From NCBI GenBank assembly GCA_018362935.1, contig JAHALQ010000028.1:1-16731 (forward strand): DNA of 16,731 nt, given 5' to 3'. Below are positions 5,487-13,188 of the stretch, in pieces. The position numbers and the translations under genes were made by a program. Each line of letters begins with the position of its first letter. Within the stretch, counting starts at the first letter, position 1. The notes beneath the pieces are model-generated. The model was not told the origin of the DNA. It did no database searches and was given only the letters and a program-made list of their open reading frames with translations. The DNA is from Pseudomonadota bacterium (GTDB taxonomy: Bacteria; Pseudomonadota; Alphaproteobacteria; RF32; CAG-239).

Positions 5487-7946
5487 TTACAGTTTGGCGG
5501 CAATTTCCTCCACCTCATAACACTCAATAAAGTCGCCTTTCTGAATGTCGTTGTAATTCTCAAAGGAAATACCGCATTCATAGCCTTCTTTGACTTCTTT
5601 GACGTCTTCCTTGAAGCGTTTGAGCTGGCCGATAGCGCCATCATGAATAACCACGTTGTCGCGCAGCAGACGGATTTTGGCGCCGCGGCGAACCATGCCT
5701 TCGGTAATCATGCAGCCGCCGACTTTGCCGACGCCGGTAATGTTGTAAACTTCGCGGATTTCGGCATAACCGAGCAGTTTTTCTTTCAGTTCGGGCGAGA
5801 GCATGCCTTCAAGGCCTTTCTTGACGTCGTCCAATACGTCATAAATAATTGAGTAGTATTTAATCTCAACACCGTCGCGGCGAGCCATGTCGCGTGCCGG
5901 CGGATTCGCGCGGACATTAAAGCCGATAACCAGCGCATGCGAGGCTTTGGCCAAAGCAATATCCGATTCGGATATTGGGCCGACCGCAGAATGCAAAACT
6001 TGTACGCTGACTTCGTCATTGGACAATTTGTTAATTGTGCCTTCGATTGCCTCAATCGACCCCTGAACATCGGCTTTGATAATCAACGGCAGATGCTTAA
6101 CCTCGCCGGACTTAATCTTATCCAGCATTTGTTCCATGGCAGATTTTGCAGACTTAACCAGCTTGGCTTCGCGCTCTTTGCGGATACGGTAATTGGTAAT
6201 TTCTTTGGCCTGGTTTTCATCGCTGACAACCACAAAGTCGTCGCCGGCCGACGGAGTTCCCTGCAAACCAAGAACTTCAACCGGAGTAGCCGGCGCAGCT
6301 TCTTGCAGTTTTTGCCCATGTTCGTTAAACATAGCGCGGACACGCCCCCATTCCTTGCCGGCAATGCAGATATCGCCAATACGCAGCGTGCCTTTCTGAA
6401 CCAGAGCCGTCACAACCGTGCCGCGGCCTTTTTCCATTTTGGCTTCAATAACCGCGCCTTCGGCCTTGCGTTCCGGATTGGCTTTCAAATCCAAAACCTC
6501 GGCTTGCAGCAAAATGGCGTCAACCAGTTTGTCAATATTAATGCGTTTCTTGGCAGAAACTTCGGCGCACAGGCTCTCGCCGCCCATTTCCTCAACGCCG
6601 ATACCGTGTTGCAGCAAGGCTGTCTTAACTTTCATCGGGTCTGCGCCGGGCAAATCAATCTTGTTAATAGCTACCACAATCGGCACCTCGGCGGCCTGAG
6701 CATGGCGGATGGCTTCAACCGTCTGCGGCATGATGCCGTCATTGGCCGCCACCACCAAAACAACGATATCGGTCACTTTGGCACCGCGGGCGCGCATTTC
6801 GGAAAACGCCTCGTGACCCGGCGTATCGATAAAGGTAATTTTATCGCCGGTCGAAACCGTAATCTGATATGCGCCGATATGCTGGGTAATGCCGCCGGCT
6901 TCTTTGGCGGCAACGTTGGTTTCGCGCAAAGCGTCAAGCAGAGAGGTCTTGCCGTGGTCGACGTGCCCCATGACCGTGACGACCGGCGCGCGGTGAATCA
7001 GCTGGTCGGGCGTATCTTCACTATGCGAAATGGCCTGCTCGACATCGCTTTCGGCCACGCGTTTGAATTTATGCCCGAATTCCTCGACGATAATCTGCGC
7101 CGTATCAGCGTCAATCGGCTGGTTAATCGTTGCCATAACGCCCAACGCCATCAGCTTTTTGATAACATCGGCACTCTTTTCAGCCATACGGTTGGCCAGT
7201 TCCTGAACGGTGATAACCTCGGGAATAACAACCTCTTTAATGACTTTTTCCTGCGAAACCGGAGCTTCAACCGGTTTAGGCTGCTTCTTCTTGAATTTGC
7301 GGCGGCGTCCGCCGAAACCGAAATCATCCTCGTCATCATCGGCATTAATGCTGTGAACATTCAGCTTGCCGCTGCGGCGCTGCGGTTCAAAGCTGCGCTT
7401 CATAACCTTTTTGCGCTCCTGCTCAAACACGTCTTCTTTGGAAGCGGCTTTATGAGCGGCTGTTCTTTTGGCCGAAGCGACTTCATCGTCTTCGTCATCA
7501 TCAAAATCATGTTTCTTGTCTTTGATTTTTACCGAAACCTTGCTTTCAGTTTCGGCCGGAACCTCAGCAACTCCGCGCTTGTTTTTTTCTTCCAGCTCTT
7601 TGGCGCGGCGCAGCTCTTCTTCCTCGCGCTGGCGGCGTTCAATTTCTTCCTGTTCTTTTTGCTTTTGGCGCAGCAGGTTTTTTTCTTCTTCTTCGGCGCG
7701 GCGTTTGTTTTCAAACTCTTTAGCTTCGGCAATCAGACGCAGCTTGGCCGCGGTTTCTTCATTAATCTCGACTTTATTTTCGGTCTTGGCGGCATTGGAC
7801 GTAATTACGCGTTTTTTGCGAACCTCAACCTGAACCACTTTTTTACCGTCGCGGCTTTGACTGCGGGATGAATCTCCAAGCCCCTTCAAAGTGAGGGTCG
7901 ATTTGCCTGATAATGTTAACTTATTTTTTGCATTATCTTCTGTCAT
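5487..7946 (-). CDS. infB: Translation initiation factor IF-2
   Basis: GTPase that places fMet-tRNA on the 30S subunit and promotes subunit joining. The 819-residue protein has a short basic N-terminus with SGKSTLTLKGLGD, a long charged coiled-coil-like region (about 65-125, Glu/Arg/Lys rich), an acidic stretch (148-157 and 203-208) and a conserved IF2_N-type segment (about 244-297). The G domain shows G1 GHVDHGKT (327-334), G3 DTPGHE (374-379) and G4 NKID (428-431). Domains II-IV follow and end in the IF2-C fold. The start at 7946 has GGAG 11 nt upstream and lies 31 nt after the ylxR-like gene, so it is the last gene of the rimP-nusA-ylxR-infB operon. The usual rbfA-truB continuation is not present downstream. 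Confidence 0.97.
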   Translation of the reverse strand: MTEDNAKNKLTLSGKSTLTLKGLGDSSRSQSRDGKKVVQVEVRKKRVITSNAAKTENKVEINEETAAKLRLIAEAKEFENKRRAEEEEKNLLRQKQKEQEEIERRQREEEELRRAKELEEKNKRGVAEVPAETESKVSVKIKDKKHDFDDDEDDEVASAKRTAAHKAASKEDVFEQERKKVMKRSFEPQRRSGKLNVHSINADDDEDDFGFGGRRRKFKKKQPKPVEAPVSQEKVIKEVVIPEVITVQELANRMAEKSADVIKKLMALGVMATINQPIDADTAQIIVEEFGHKFKRVAESDVEQAISHSEDTPDQLIHRAPVVTVMGHVDHGKTSLLDALRETNVAAKEAGGITQHIGAYQITVSTGDKITFIDTPGHEAFSEMRARGAKVTDIVVLVVAANDGIMPQTVEAIRHAQAAEVPIVVAINKIDLPGADPMKVKTALLQHGIGVEEMGGESLCAEVSAKKRINIDKLVDAILLQAEVLDLKANPERKAEGAVIEAKMEKGRGTVVTALVQKGTLRIGDICIAGKEWGRVRAMFNEHGQKLQEAAPATPVEVLGLQGTPSAGDDFVVVSDENQAKEITNYRIRKEREAKLVKSAKSAMEQMLDKIKSGEVKHLPLIIKADVQGSIEAIEGTINKLSNDEVSVQVLHSAVGPISESDIALAKASHALVIGFNVRANPPARDMARRDGVEIKYYSIIYDVLDDVKKGLEGMLSPELKEKLLGYAEIREVYNITGVGKVGGCMITEGMVRRGAKIRLLRDNVVIHDGAIGQLKRFKEDVKEVKEGYECGISFENYNDIQKGDFIECYEVEEIAAKL

Positions 7947-7977
7947 TATAAAATATACTCCGTATCATATCTAAAAT

Positions 7978-8550
7978 CTATTCGCCCAAAAAATCAGCCA
8001 ACTTTCTGAGTTCCCGGTTTACCATTTTGGTCATTTCGCTTTTCAGAAAAGCCGCATGCACTGTATTTTCCCGATTTAACGCCTTGTCTAACTCCTCTGC
8101 TTCAAAAAGCTGAAAAACATCCATATCTTTAGATACCAGCATAATTCGCTGATGTCCATCATTTCCGGCGTCTTTTGCCTCAAGGACAAATGCCGCTTTG
8201 TCTTTTTTGACCGCTTCCAGAACCTTGTCCAGCCCGCAGACAAAACTTCCGGCTTTACGCGACAAAGACACGGCGCCCAAAGCGTTATGACGCAGAATAT
8301 TTTCCGCCATTGCAACCAGCCCGGACGCCGGTTTGACCTTTTTTTTCAATGCCTTGGCAAACACATTGGATTCAACGGCTTTCGTCAGCAACGGCTTTGA
8401 ATTGGAAACATATATGCCTTTGCCCGGAAGTTTCTTCTTAAAATCGGGAATAATTTCATTGTCCGGCCCCTCGCAAAAACGCAGCAGCTTGTCCTTTTCA
8501 AGGATTTTGCCGGTAACAATGCATTTGCGTGTCGTTTCTGTTTCCTTCAT
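7978..8550 (-). CDS. YlxR-L7Ae fusion RNA-binding protein
   Basis: A 190-residue two-domain protein. Residues about 7-85 are YlxR/DUF448, with the RKCIVTGKI motif and KLPGKGIYVS in place of the usual GRGAYV. Residues about 90-180 resemble the YlxQ/L7Ae-type ribosomal-protein fold (NALGAVSLSRKAGSFVCGLDKVLEAVKKDKAAFV has been split here only by description: see NALGAVSLSRKAG and GLDKVLEAV). In Firmicutes YlxR and YlxQ are separate genes between nusA and infB; in alphaproteobacteria they are commonly one protein. YlxR from Bacillus subtilis binds RNase P RNA, so an RNA-binding role is likely, but the exact role in this group is not settled. The start at 8550 follows AAGGAA. It is separated from nusA by 135 nt that hold palindrome B. 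Confidence 0.88.
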   Translation of the reverse strand: MKETETTRKCIVTGKILEKDKLLRFCEGPDNEIIPDFKKKLPGKGIYVSNSKPLLTKAVESNVFAKALKKKVKPASGLVAMAENILRHNALGAVSLSRKAGSFVCGLDKVLEAVKKDKAAFVLEAKDAGNDGHQRIMLVSKDMDVFQLFEAEELDKALNRENTVHAAFLKSEMTKMVNRELRKLADFLGE

Positions 8551-8573
8551 TCAAATTTCCTTACTTTGAAAAG

Positions 8574-8688
8574 TAATTTTAGGGCGGTAGTCAGAGTGGT
8601 TTTGAAAGCGAGAAAAATTTTAGTGTACAAAGAAGTACATGAATTTTTCGAGCCTGCGCAAAACCGCTCTGAATGCCCCATAAAATTA
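8574..8688 (-). repeat. Palindromic element copy B, between nusA and the ylxR-like gene
   Basis: A 115-nt near-complete palindrome. Outer arms TAATTTTA (8574-8581) and TAAAATTA (8681-8688) include the nusA stop codon. The arm TCAGAGTGGTTTTG (8591-8604) pairs with CAAAACCGCTCTGA (8659-8672), 13 of 14 plus one G-U. The core (8608-8640) is identical to that of copy A and ends in the small hairpin TGTAC-AAAGAA-GTACA. It lies inside an operon, so if it acts as a hairpin in RNA it would separate nusA from ylxR-infB. Confidence 0.85.
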
Positions 8689-10206
8689 GTTTTCCTCCGT
8701 GAACCAGTGCTGACGCGCCGCCATAATAATCTTATTAGCTTCCTGAACCGAAATTGTATCTTCGCCAAGAAGTTCAATCAGTTCGTCGGCAGCCAGATCG
8801 GCCAGGTCGTCAATGGTTTTAATGCCTTTGGATGCCAGAGCCAGCAGCATTTCGCGGTCAAGCCCTTCGACTTCCTGCAGCTTCTCGTCAATACCGAGGG
8901 ATTTGCTCTTCTGGGCAAATTCGGCATCGCGTTTCTCGACATATTCCTTGGCGCGCGATTGCAGCTCTTTGGCAACGTCTTCGTCAAATCCTTCGATTTC
9001 GGCCAGTTCGCTGAGTTCAACCATCGCAATTTCGTCAACATTGGAGAAACCCTCGGCAATCAGCAGATGGGCAATCATTTCGTCGACATCCAGAGCTTCC
9101 ATAAAGCGCTGCGAGCGGACTTTGTTTTCGTTCGAGCGTCGTTCCTGCTCCTGCTCTTCGGTCAAAACGTCGATGTCGCAGCCCAGCAGCTGGGAAGCCA
9201 GTTTGACATTCTGGCCGCGGCGGCCGATGGCAACCGAAAACTGCTCTTGCGGGACAACGGCTTCAATACGGTTATTTTCTTCGTCAATCACAACTTTGCT
9301 GACTTCGGCCGGCGACAAAGCGCTGACAATATACTGCGCCTTATCATCGGAATAAGGAACGATATCGATTTTCTCGCCCTGCAGTTCCGTTACGACAGCC
9401 TGTACGCGGATACCGCGCAGACCAACACAGGCTCCGACGGGGTCAACAGTCACATCGTCGGTCTTGACCGAAATTTTGGCTTTGGAACCGGGGTCGCGGG
9501 CAACGCTGACAATTTTGACAATACCGTCATAAATTTCCGGAACTTCCGAAGTAAACAGCTTGGCCAAGAACTCGGGACAGGTGCGCGACAGAAAAATCTG
9601 CGGCCCTTTGTTTTCGCGGCGGACATCCAGAACATAGGCGCGGATGCGGTCGCCGTTTTTAAATTTTTCCCGCGGGATAATTTCATCGCGGCGCAGAACA
9701 GCCTCTGTCTTGCCGATATCCAAAACGACATTGCCGAATTCAATGCGCTTAACCGTGCCGTTGACAATCGTTCCGATTTTTTCTTTGTATTCCTCAAACT
9801 GTTTGTTGCGCTCGGCATCGCGGACTTTCTGCACAATAACCTGCTTGGCGGTCTGCGCGGCAATACGCCCGAAATCAATCGGCGGCAGCGGATCAATAAT
9901 GAACTCGCCGACTTTGATGTTTGGTTCATAAGCCTGAGCGTCATCCAGTCTTAACTGTGCAGCCTCATTCTCAATTTCAGCGTCGTTTTCAACCACTTCG
10001 CGATAACGCGACAACGCAATGGCGCCGGTTTTGCGGTCAATCTGAGCCCGGATGTCGTGTTCAAAACCGTATTTGGAACGGGCGGCCTTCTGAATGGCAA
10101 TTTCCATTGCTTCCAGAACGTCGTCACGCTCAATGTTTTTTTCTCTGGCTACGGTATCGGCAACCAAAATGATTTCTGGTCTGGGCATATTTTCAGTATT
10201 TTGCAT
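8686..10206 (-). CDS. nusA: Transcription termination/antitermination factor NusA
   Basis: RNA-polymerase-associated factor that modulates pausing, termination and antitermination. The 506-residue protein has the N-terminal polymerase-binding domain (about 1-125), an S1 domain (from about GTIVNGTVKRIEFGNVVLDI), KH1 with DPVGACVGLRGIRVQAV and KH2 with VAIGRRGQNVKLAS, then two acidic helical repeats at the C-terminus. Those repeats are present in gamma- and alphaproteobacterial NusA and lacking in Firmicutes. The frame runs upstream to a TTG at 10218, but the ATG at 10206 with GAGGA 5 nt before it is the better start. It follows rimP by 23 nt. The stop codon lies inside the outer arm of palindrome B. 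Confidence 0.96.
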   Translation of the reverse strand: MQNTENMPRPEIILVADTVAREKNIERDDVLEAMEIAIQKAARSKYGFEHDIRAQIDRKTGAIALSRYREVVENDAEIENEAAQLRLDDAQAYEPNIKVGEFIIDPLPPIDFGRIAAQTAKQVIVQKVRDAERNKQFEEYKEKIGTIVNGTVKRIEFGNVVLDIGKTEAVLRRDEIIPREKFKNGDRIRAYVLDVRRENKGPQIFLSRTCPEFLAKLFTSEVPEIYDGIVKIVSVARDPGSKAKISVKTDDVTVDPVGACVGLRGIRVQAVVTELQGEKIDIVPYSDDKAQYIVSALSPAEVSKVVIDEENNRIEAVVPQEQFSVAIGRRGQNVKLASQLLGCDIDVLTEEQEQERRSNENKVRSQRFMEALDVDEMIAHLLIAEGFSNVDEIAMVELSELAEIEGFDEDVAKELQSRAKEYVEKRDAEFAQKSKSLGIDEKLQEVEGLDREMLLALASKGIKTIDDLADLAADELIELLGEDTISVQEANKIIMAARQHWFTEEN

Positions 10207-10229
10207 TTTCTTCCTCAAAGATTATTAGT

Positions 10230-10733
10230 TTAGAGTTCAACTTCCGGATGATTTTCCATATATTGGTTCAGAAGTTCATCGGTTAAAATTAATTTGGCTT
10301 TGCCGACGGCATCAAAAGGAATGCGGTATTCCGTGCCGTCCATATCAAAAACAATCTGCTGTTCATCATCAATACGGATGATTTTACCTTTAAAACGCTT
10401 GCGGTTTTCAACTTCCGTTTTGGTTTCGATTTTGGCCTCATAACCGGCAAAACGTTCAAAATGTTCCGGTTTGGTCAGCGGGCGGTCAAGCCCCGGCGAA
10501 CTGACTTCCAGAGAATACTCCCCGTCTATCGGGTCTTTCTCATCCAGTATTTCGGAAATCGCCCGGCTGACCGCGGCACAGTCGTCAACCACCAAATCCT
10601 TGCGGTCTTTGCGTTCAATCATAATCTGCAAAGTCGGATTCTTGACGCCGATTGTCATAATGCGGACAACCTCAAAACCGAGGCTGTCAATAATCGGCTC
10701 GACCAGATCCTGTACCGGATGCTTATCTGTCAT
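10230..10733 (-). CDS. rimP: Ribosome maturation factor RimP
   Basis: Assembly factor for the 30S subunit, acting early in 3'-domain folding. The 167-residue protein has an N-terminal alpha/beta domain with VQDLVEPIIDSLGFEVV, the family signature YSLEVSSPGLDRPL (about residues 79-92) and a C-terminal SH3-like barrel (KRFKGKIIRIDDEQQIVF). The start at 10733 has AGGAG 9 nt upstream. It is first in the rimP-nusA-ylxR-infB cluster, an order conserved across bacteria. A hairpin terminator stands directly in front of its ribosome-binding site, which suggests control by attenuation or read-through. Confidence 0.95.
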   Translation of the reverse strand: MTDKHPVQDLVEPIIDSLGFEVVRIMTIGVKNPTLQIMIERKDRKDLVVDDCAAVSRAISEILDEKDPIDGEYSLEVSSPGLDRPLTKPEHFERFAGYEAKIETKTEVENRKRFKGKIIRIDDEQQIVFDMDGTEYRIPFDAVGKAKLILTDELLNQYMENHPEVEL

Positions 10734-10750
10734 TTATCGATTCTCCTAAC

Positions 10751-10776
10751 AAAAAAGCGGGGTTTTTAACCCCACT
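10751..10776 (-). terminator. Terminator-like hairpin in the rimP leader (possible attenuator)
   Basis: On the minus strand AAGTGGGGTT / AACCCCGCTT form a 10-bp stem (one G-U) around AAA, followed by a run of T residues. It ends only a few bases before the AGGAG of rimP, leaving no space for a promoter in between. Transcripts reaching rimP must therefore pass it. Confidence 0.7.
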
Positions 10777-10786
10777 TCCTATAATA

Positions 10787-10802
10787 AACCATAACTATGG
10801 TT
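10787..10802. repeat. Short perfect palindrome in the rimP leader
   Basis: AACCATA-AC-TATGGTT, seven paired bases around two. It lies 11 nt upstream of the terminator-like hairpin in the rimP direction. It could be an operator, or an RNA hairpin acting with the attenuator. Confidence 0.4.
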
Positions 10803-10852
10803 CTTATATATCATAAAAAATTTAAAAATCCAGCATTTTTTACACTTCTGCC

Positions 10853-10979
10853 AAAAACTTGGATGGCGTGCGCAGATAAAGCAATTTCTAACAGCAGAAA
10901 AAATTTTAGTGTACAAAAAGGTACATGAATTTTTTCTGGCTGTGTAAAATTGCTTTAGATGCCAGCCAGACAAGTTTTT
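10853..10979 (-). repeat. Palindromic element copy C, after lptG
   Basis: A 127-nt inverted repeat with outer arms AAAAACTTG (10853-10861) and CAAGTTTTT (10971-10979), the latter touching the lptG stop codon. The inner arm TAAAGCAATTT (10877-10887) pairs perfectly with 10947-10957. The core 10894-10926 matches copies A and B at 29 of 33 positions. Read on the lptG strand, the long stem ends in CAAGTTTTT, so it could act as a terminator. Confidence 0.85.
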
Positions 10980-12085
10980 TACCCGTCTTCCAGATGCAGC
11001 AGCAAAGACACGCTGATCAACGTTGTGATTAAAAACGGCGTCGAAACCGCAAGTGAAATCGGAATAAAACCATTAATTCCGAAAGCATAGACCAGCTGTG
11101 TCATGAAATAGACCAAAAAGCCCGTAGTAATGCCGCCGACAATCAGATACATGACGCCGCCGCGGCGGTTGTTCGGACGCAGGGCAAAAACGGCCGCAAC
11201 CAGCACCATGGCGCAAAACAGCAGCGGCGAAACCAGCAGCGAATAATAGCGCAAACGGTGCCGCTGGGCCGAAAATCCTGAATTTTCATAAAAATCGATG
11301 ATTGACGGCAGCGCCCAAAACGATATGGCTTCCGGCTCCACAAAGTTTTCCTTAATCCTGTCGCCGTCCAGCGAAGTGGGGTAAACCATGCTGTTGTCTA
11401 ATTTGGTCGGATAGCCGGGACGGAAAATATGAACGTCTTTCAGCACGAACCGGCCTTCTTGCAAGATGCCGGCAAAAGCCTCAATGCGCCGATTCGGCTG
11501 CGACCGGCGGTCCATTTCGATAATCGTGACGCCGCGCAGCAGCAAATCTTCTTTTTCCTGGCGCAGAGATTTTGCCTGCAGCACCATGACATTATTGTCA
11601 TCTATGGCTTCGCGTATCCATAACCCCTGATCGGAAAACAACACCGCGTTGGGATTTTTTGTTTTCATACGATAATACAGCGTTTCATACATATTATACA
11701 TTCGCGCCGAAATCGGATTAATCAGCATAATATTGGCAACACCAATCATAAAAACCGCCGTCAGAACCGGCAGCAGAAAGCCCCAAATTGAAACTCCGGC
11801 AGCGCGCATAATCACAAATTCGTTGCTCTTGCTGAGTTTCCAGAAAGTCGCCATGGCAGCAATCATCACCACAAAAGGAAAAACCATCTCGACGGTTTTG
11901 GGAAGCTTTGTCAGAGCCAGTTTCATTACCATAACAAAACCGACTTCCGGACGGTCGGACGTCCGGCGCAGCAGTTCAACCACCTCAAACAGCATAACCA
12001 CGCTCACCACCATAAAGAGCACGGCCAAAAAATTAAATAAAATCTGTCGGGTTAAATATCGCCCCAAAATTGAAGTCGGTTTCAT
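10979..12085 (-). CDS. lptG: LPS export permease LptG
   Basis: Inner-membrane subunit of the LptB2FG transporter that extracts lipopolysaccharide and passes it to LptC/LptA. The 368-residue protein has the YjgP/YjgQ layout: three N-terminal membrane segments (about 16-36, 62-82, 101-122), a periplasmic jelly-roll region (about 145-265) and three C-terminal segments (about 280-360). The motif SNEFVIMRAAGVS (about 87-99), which couples to the ATPase, and VVELLRR after TM1 favour LptG over LptF. In most proteobacteria lptF lies directly upstream; here cysK does, so lptF must be elsewhere. The ATG at 12085 has no good ribosome-binding site. The 81-nt gap to cysK is compatible with cotranscription. 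Confidence 0.88.
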   Translation of the reverse strand: MKPTSILGRYLTRQILFNFLAVLFMVVSVVMLFEVVELLRRTSDRPEVGFVMVMKLALTKLPKTVEMVFPFVVMIAAMATFWKLSKSNEFVIMRAAGVSIWGFLLPVLTAVFMIGVANIMLINPISARMYNMYETLYYRMKTKNPNAVLFSDQGLWIREAIDDNNVMVLQAKSLRQEKEDLLLRGVTIIEMDRRSQPNRRIEAFAGILQEGRFVLKDVHIFRPGYPTKLDNSMVYPTSLDGDRIKENFVEPEAISFWALPSIIDFYENSGFSAQRHRLRYYSLLVSPLLFCAMVLVAAVFALRPNNRRGGVMYLIVGGITTGFLVYFMTQLVYAFGINGFIPISLAVSTPFLITTLISVSLLLHLEDG

Positions 12086-12166
12086 ATCATAAAGTCTTTA
12101 TTTATTGTTTTCCGCTTTCAAAGATATTCATAAAAGCAAATTTACGCAAGCTAAAAATCCGTTCTT

Positions 12167-13090
12167 CTATCCGAGCTTTGAAAGGTAGCGGTCGATAGCG
12201 TCGGGCAATATAACGACAATATTTTTTTCTGCGGCTTCCGGACGTTTGGCAATCTGAAGCGCGGCATGCACGGCCGCTCCCGCGGAAAGCCCGATGGGCA
12301 GCCCTTCAGCCCGGGCGGTTTCCTCAGCTGCATTCAACGCCTGTTCATCGGTAACGTCAAACACTTCGTCAACCAGAGATTTATCATAAAGCGGCGGCAC
12401 AAATCCCGCACCGATACCCGGAATGTCATGAGCGCCTGACGGCTGCCCGTTCAAAACCGCGCTGTTTTTCGGCTCGACAGCCACAACATATAAATCGGGA
12501 TTAGAGGTCTTAAGAGTCGAGGCAATCCCCGTCAAGGTGCCTGACGTACCGACGCCGGCCACCAGAATATCCACATCGCCGCCGGTATCTTCAAGAATCT
12601 CGACGCTGGTGCCGAAACGGTGGGCATCAACATTGGCTTCATTGCAAAACTGGTCGAAAATAATCACGTTCGGATTCTTTTCGCTGAGCAAATCAACTTT
12701 CGCCAGCGCGCCTTTCATGCCGTCTTCCTTCGGCGTCAAAATGACTTCCGCCCCGAGATGGCGCATCAGCAGGATGCGTTCGCGGCTCATATTCTCGGGC
12801 ATGGCGATAACCAGTTTGTACCCTCTCTGTGCACATATGGCCGCCAGCGCAATTCCGGTATTGCCGCTGGTCGCTTCCACAAAAATGGTTTCCGGGGTAA
12901 TTTTGCCCTGTTTCTCCAGTTTTTCAACCATACTCAGCGCCGCGCGGTCTTTAACCGAAAACAACGGATTATAAAATTCGCATTTGGCCAGAATTTCCGC
13001 GCCGGCATGATGCTGTTTCATCAGGCGGTTCAACCGCAGCAAAGGCGTTTTGCCGACCATTTCGGCGATAGAATTGTAAATCTTTTTCAT
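12167..13090 (-). CDS. cysK: Cysteine synthase (O-acetylserine sulfhydrylase)
   Basis: Pyridoxal-phosphate enzyme making L-cysteine from O-acetylserine and sulfide. The 307-residue protein is of usual length. Lys47 in NPLFSVKDRAA is the cofactor lysine, TSGNTG (74-79) binds the substrate carboxylate, GVGTSGTLTG binds the cofactor phosphate, and GLSAGAAV follows near the C-terminus. The tail VVILPDAIDRYLSKLG corresponds to the usual ILPDxGERYLS, with AID where most cysteine synthases have a Gly-Glu pair. The start at 13090 is preceded by AGGA. A promoter with 17-nt spacing lies at 13136-13164. CysK-type is preferred over CysM or cystathionine beta-synthase from the motifs, but the exact substrate cannot be proved here. 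Confidence 0.9.
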   Translation of the reverse strand: MKKIYNSIAEMVGKTPLLRLNRLMKQHHAGAEILAKCEFYNPLFSVKDRAALSMVEKLEKQGKITPETIFVEATSGNTGIALAAICAQRGYKLVIAMPENMSRERILLMRHLGAEVILTPKEDGMKGALAKVDLLSEKNPNVIIFDQFCNEANVDAHRFGTSVEILEDTGGDVDILVAGVGTSGTLTGIASTLKTSNPDLYVVAVEPKNSAVLNGQPSGAHDIPGIGAGFVPPLYDKSLVDEVFDVTDEQALNAAEETARAEGLPIGLSAGAAVHAALQIAKRPEAAEKNIVVILPDAIDRYLSKLG

Positions 13091-13129
13091 ATAATTTCCT
13101 CTATTATGTTCATAATCCCGAAAAACATC

Positions 13130-13159
13130 TAGACCTGTATACCAATAATTTGTTATAAT
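13130..13159 (+). promoter_or_regulatory. Candidate promoter of the Sel1-repeat gene
   Basis: A perfect TATAAT at 13154-13159 with TAGACC 18 nt upstream (13130-13135). The -10 overlaps the cysK -35 on the other strand by one base, so the two promoters share the same DNA. Predicted leader is about 23 nt. Confidence 0.5.
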
Positions 13160-13164
13160 TACAA
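13136..13164 (-). promoter_or_regulatory. Sigma-70 promoter of cysK
   Basis: On the minus strand TTGTAA (13159-13164) and TATACA (13136-13141) are 17 nt apart, giving a start near 13129 and a leader of about 39 nt. It overlaps the divergent promoter of the Sel1-repeat gene. Confidence 0.55.
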
Positions 13165-13188
13165 CGATTTAAATATGATGTTGAAACC

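Noticed and set aside
5937..7871. A 644-codon open frame antisense to infB, and a 462-codon one (8566-9954) antisense to nusA
   Set aside because: Both lie opposite well-supported genes. They lack ribosome-binding sites, have Phe/Asn-rich low-quality composition and no recognisable domain. The long opens follow from the codon use of the real genes.
8547..8777. Minus-strand frames reading CTSLYTKIFLA through the palindrome copies A, B and C
   Set aside because: The shared peptide comes from the shared DNA core and not from a protein family. The frames differ outside the core and have no start signals.
12131..12160. AAAGCAAATTTACGCAAGCTAAAAAT between cysK and lptG, resembling one arm of palindrome copy C, described here by its first 10 bases AAAGCAAATT
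   Set aside because: The similarity is short and needs gaps, and there is no partner arm or core. It is within what AT-rich intergenic DNA gives by chance.
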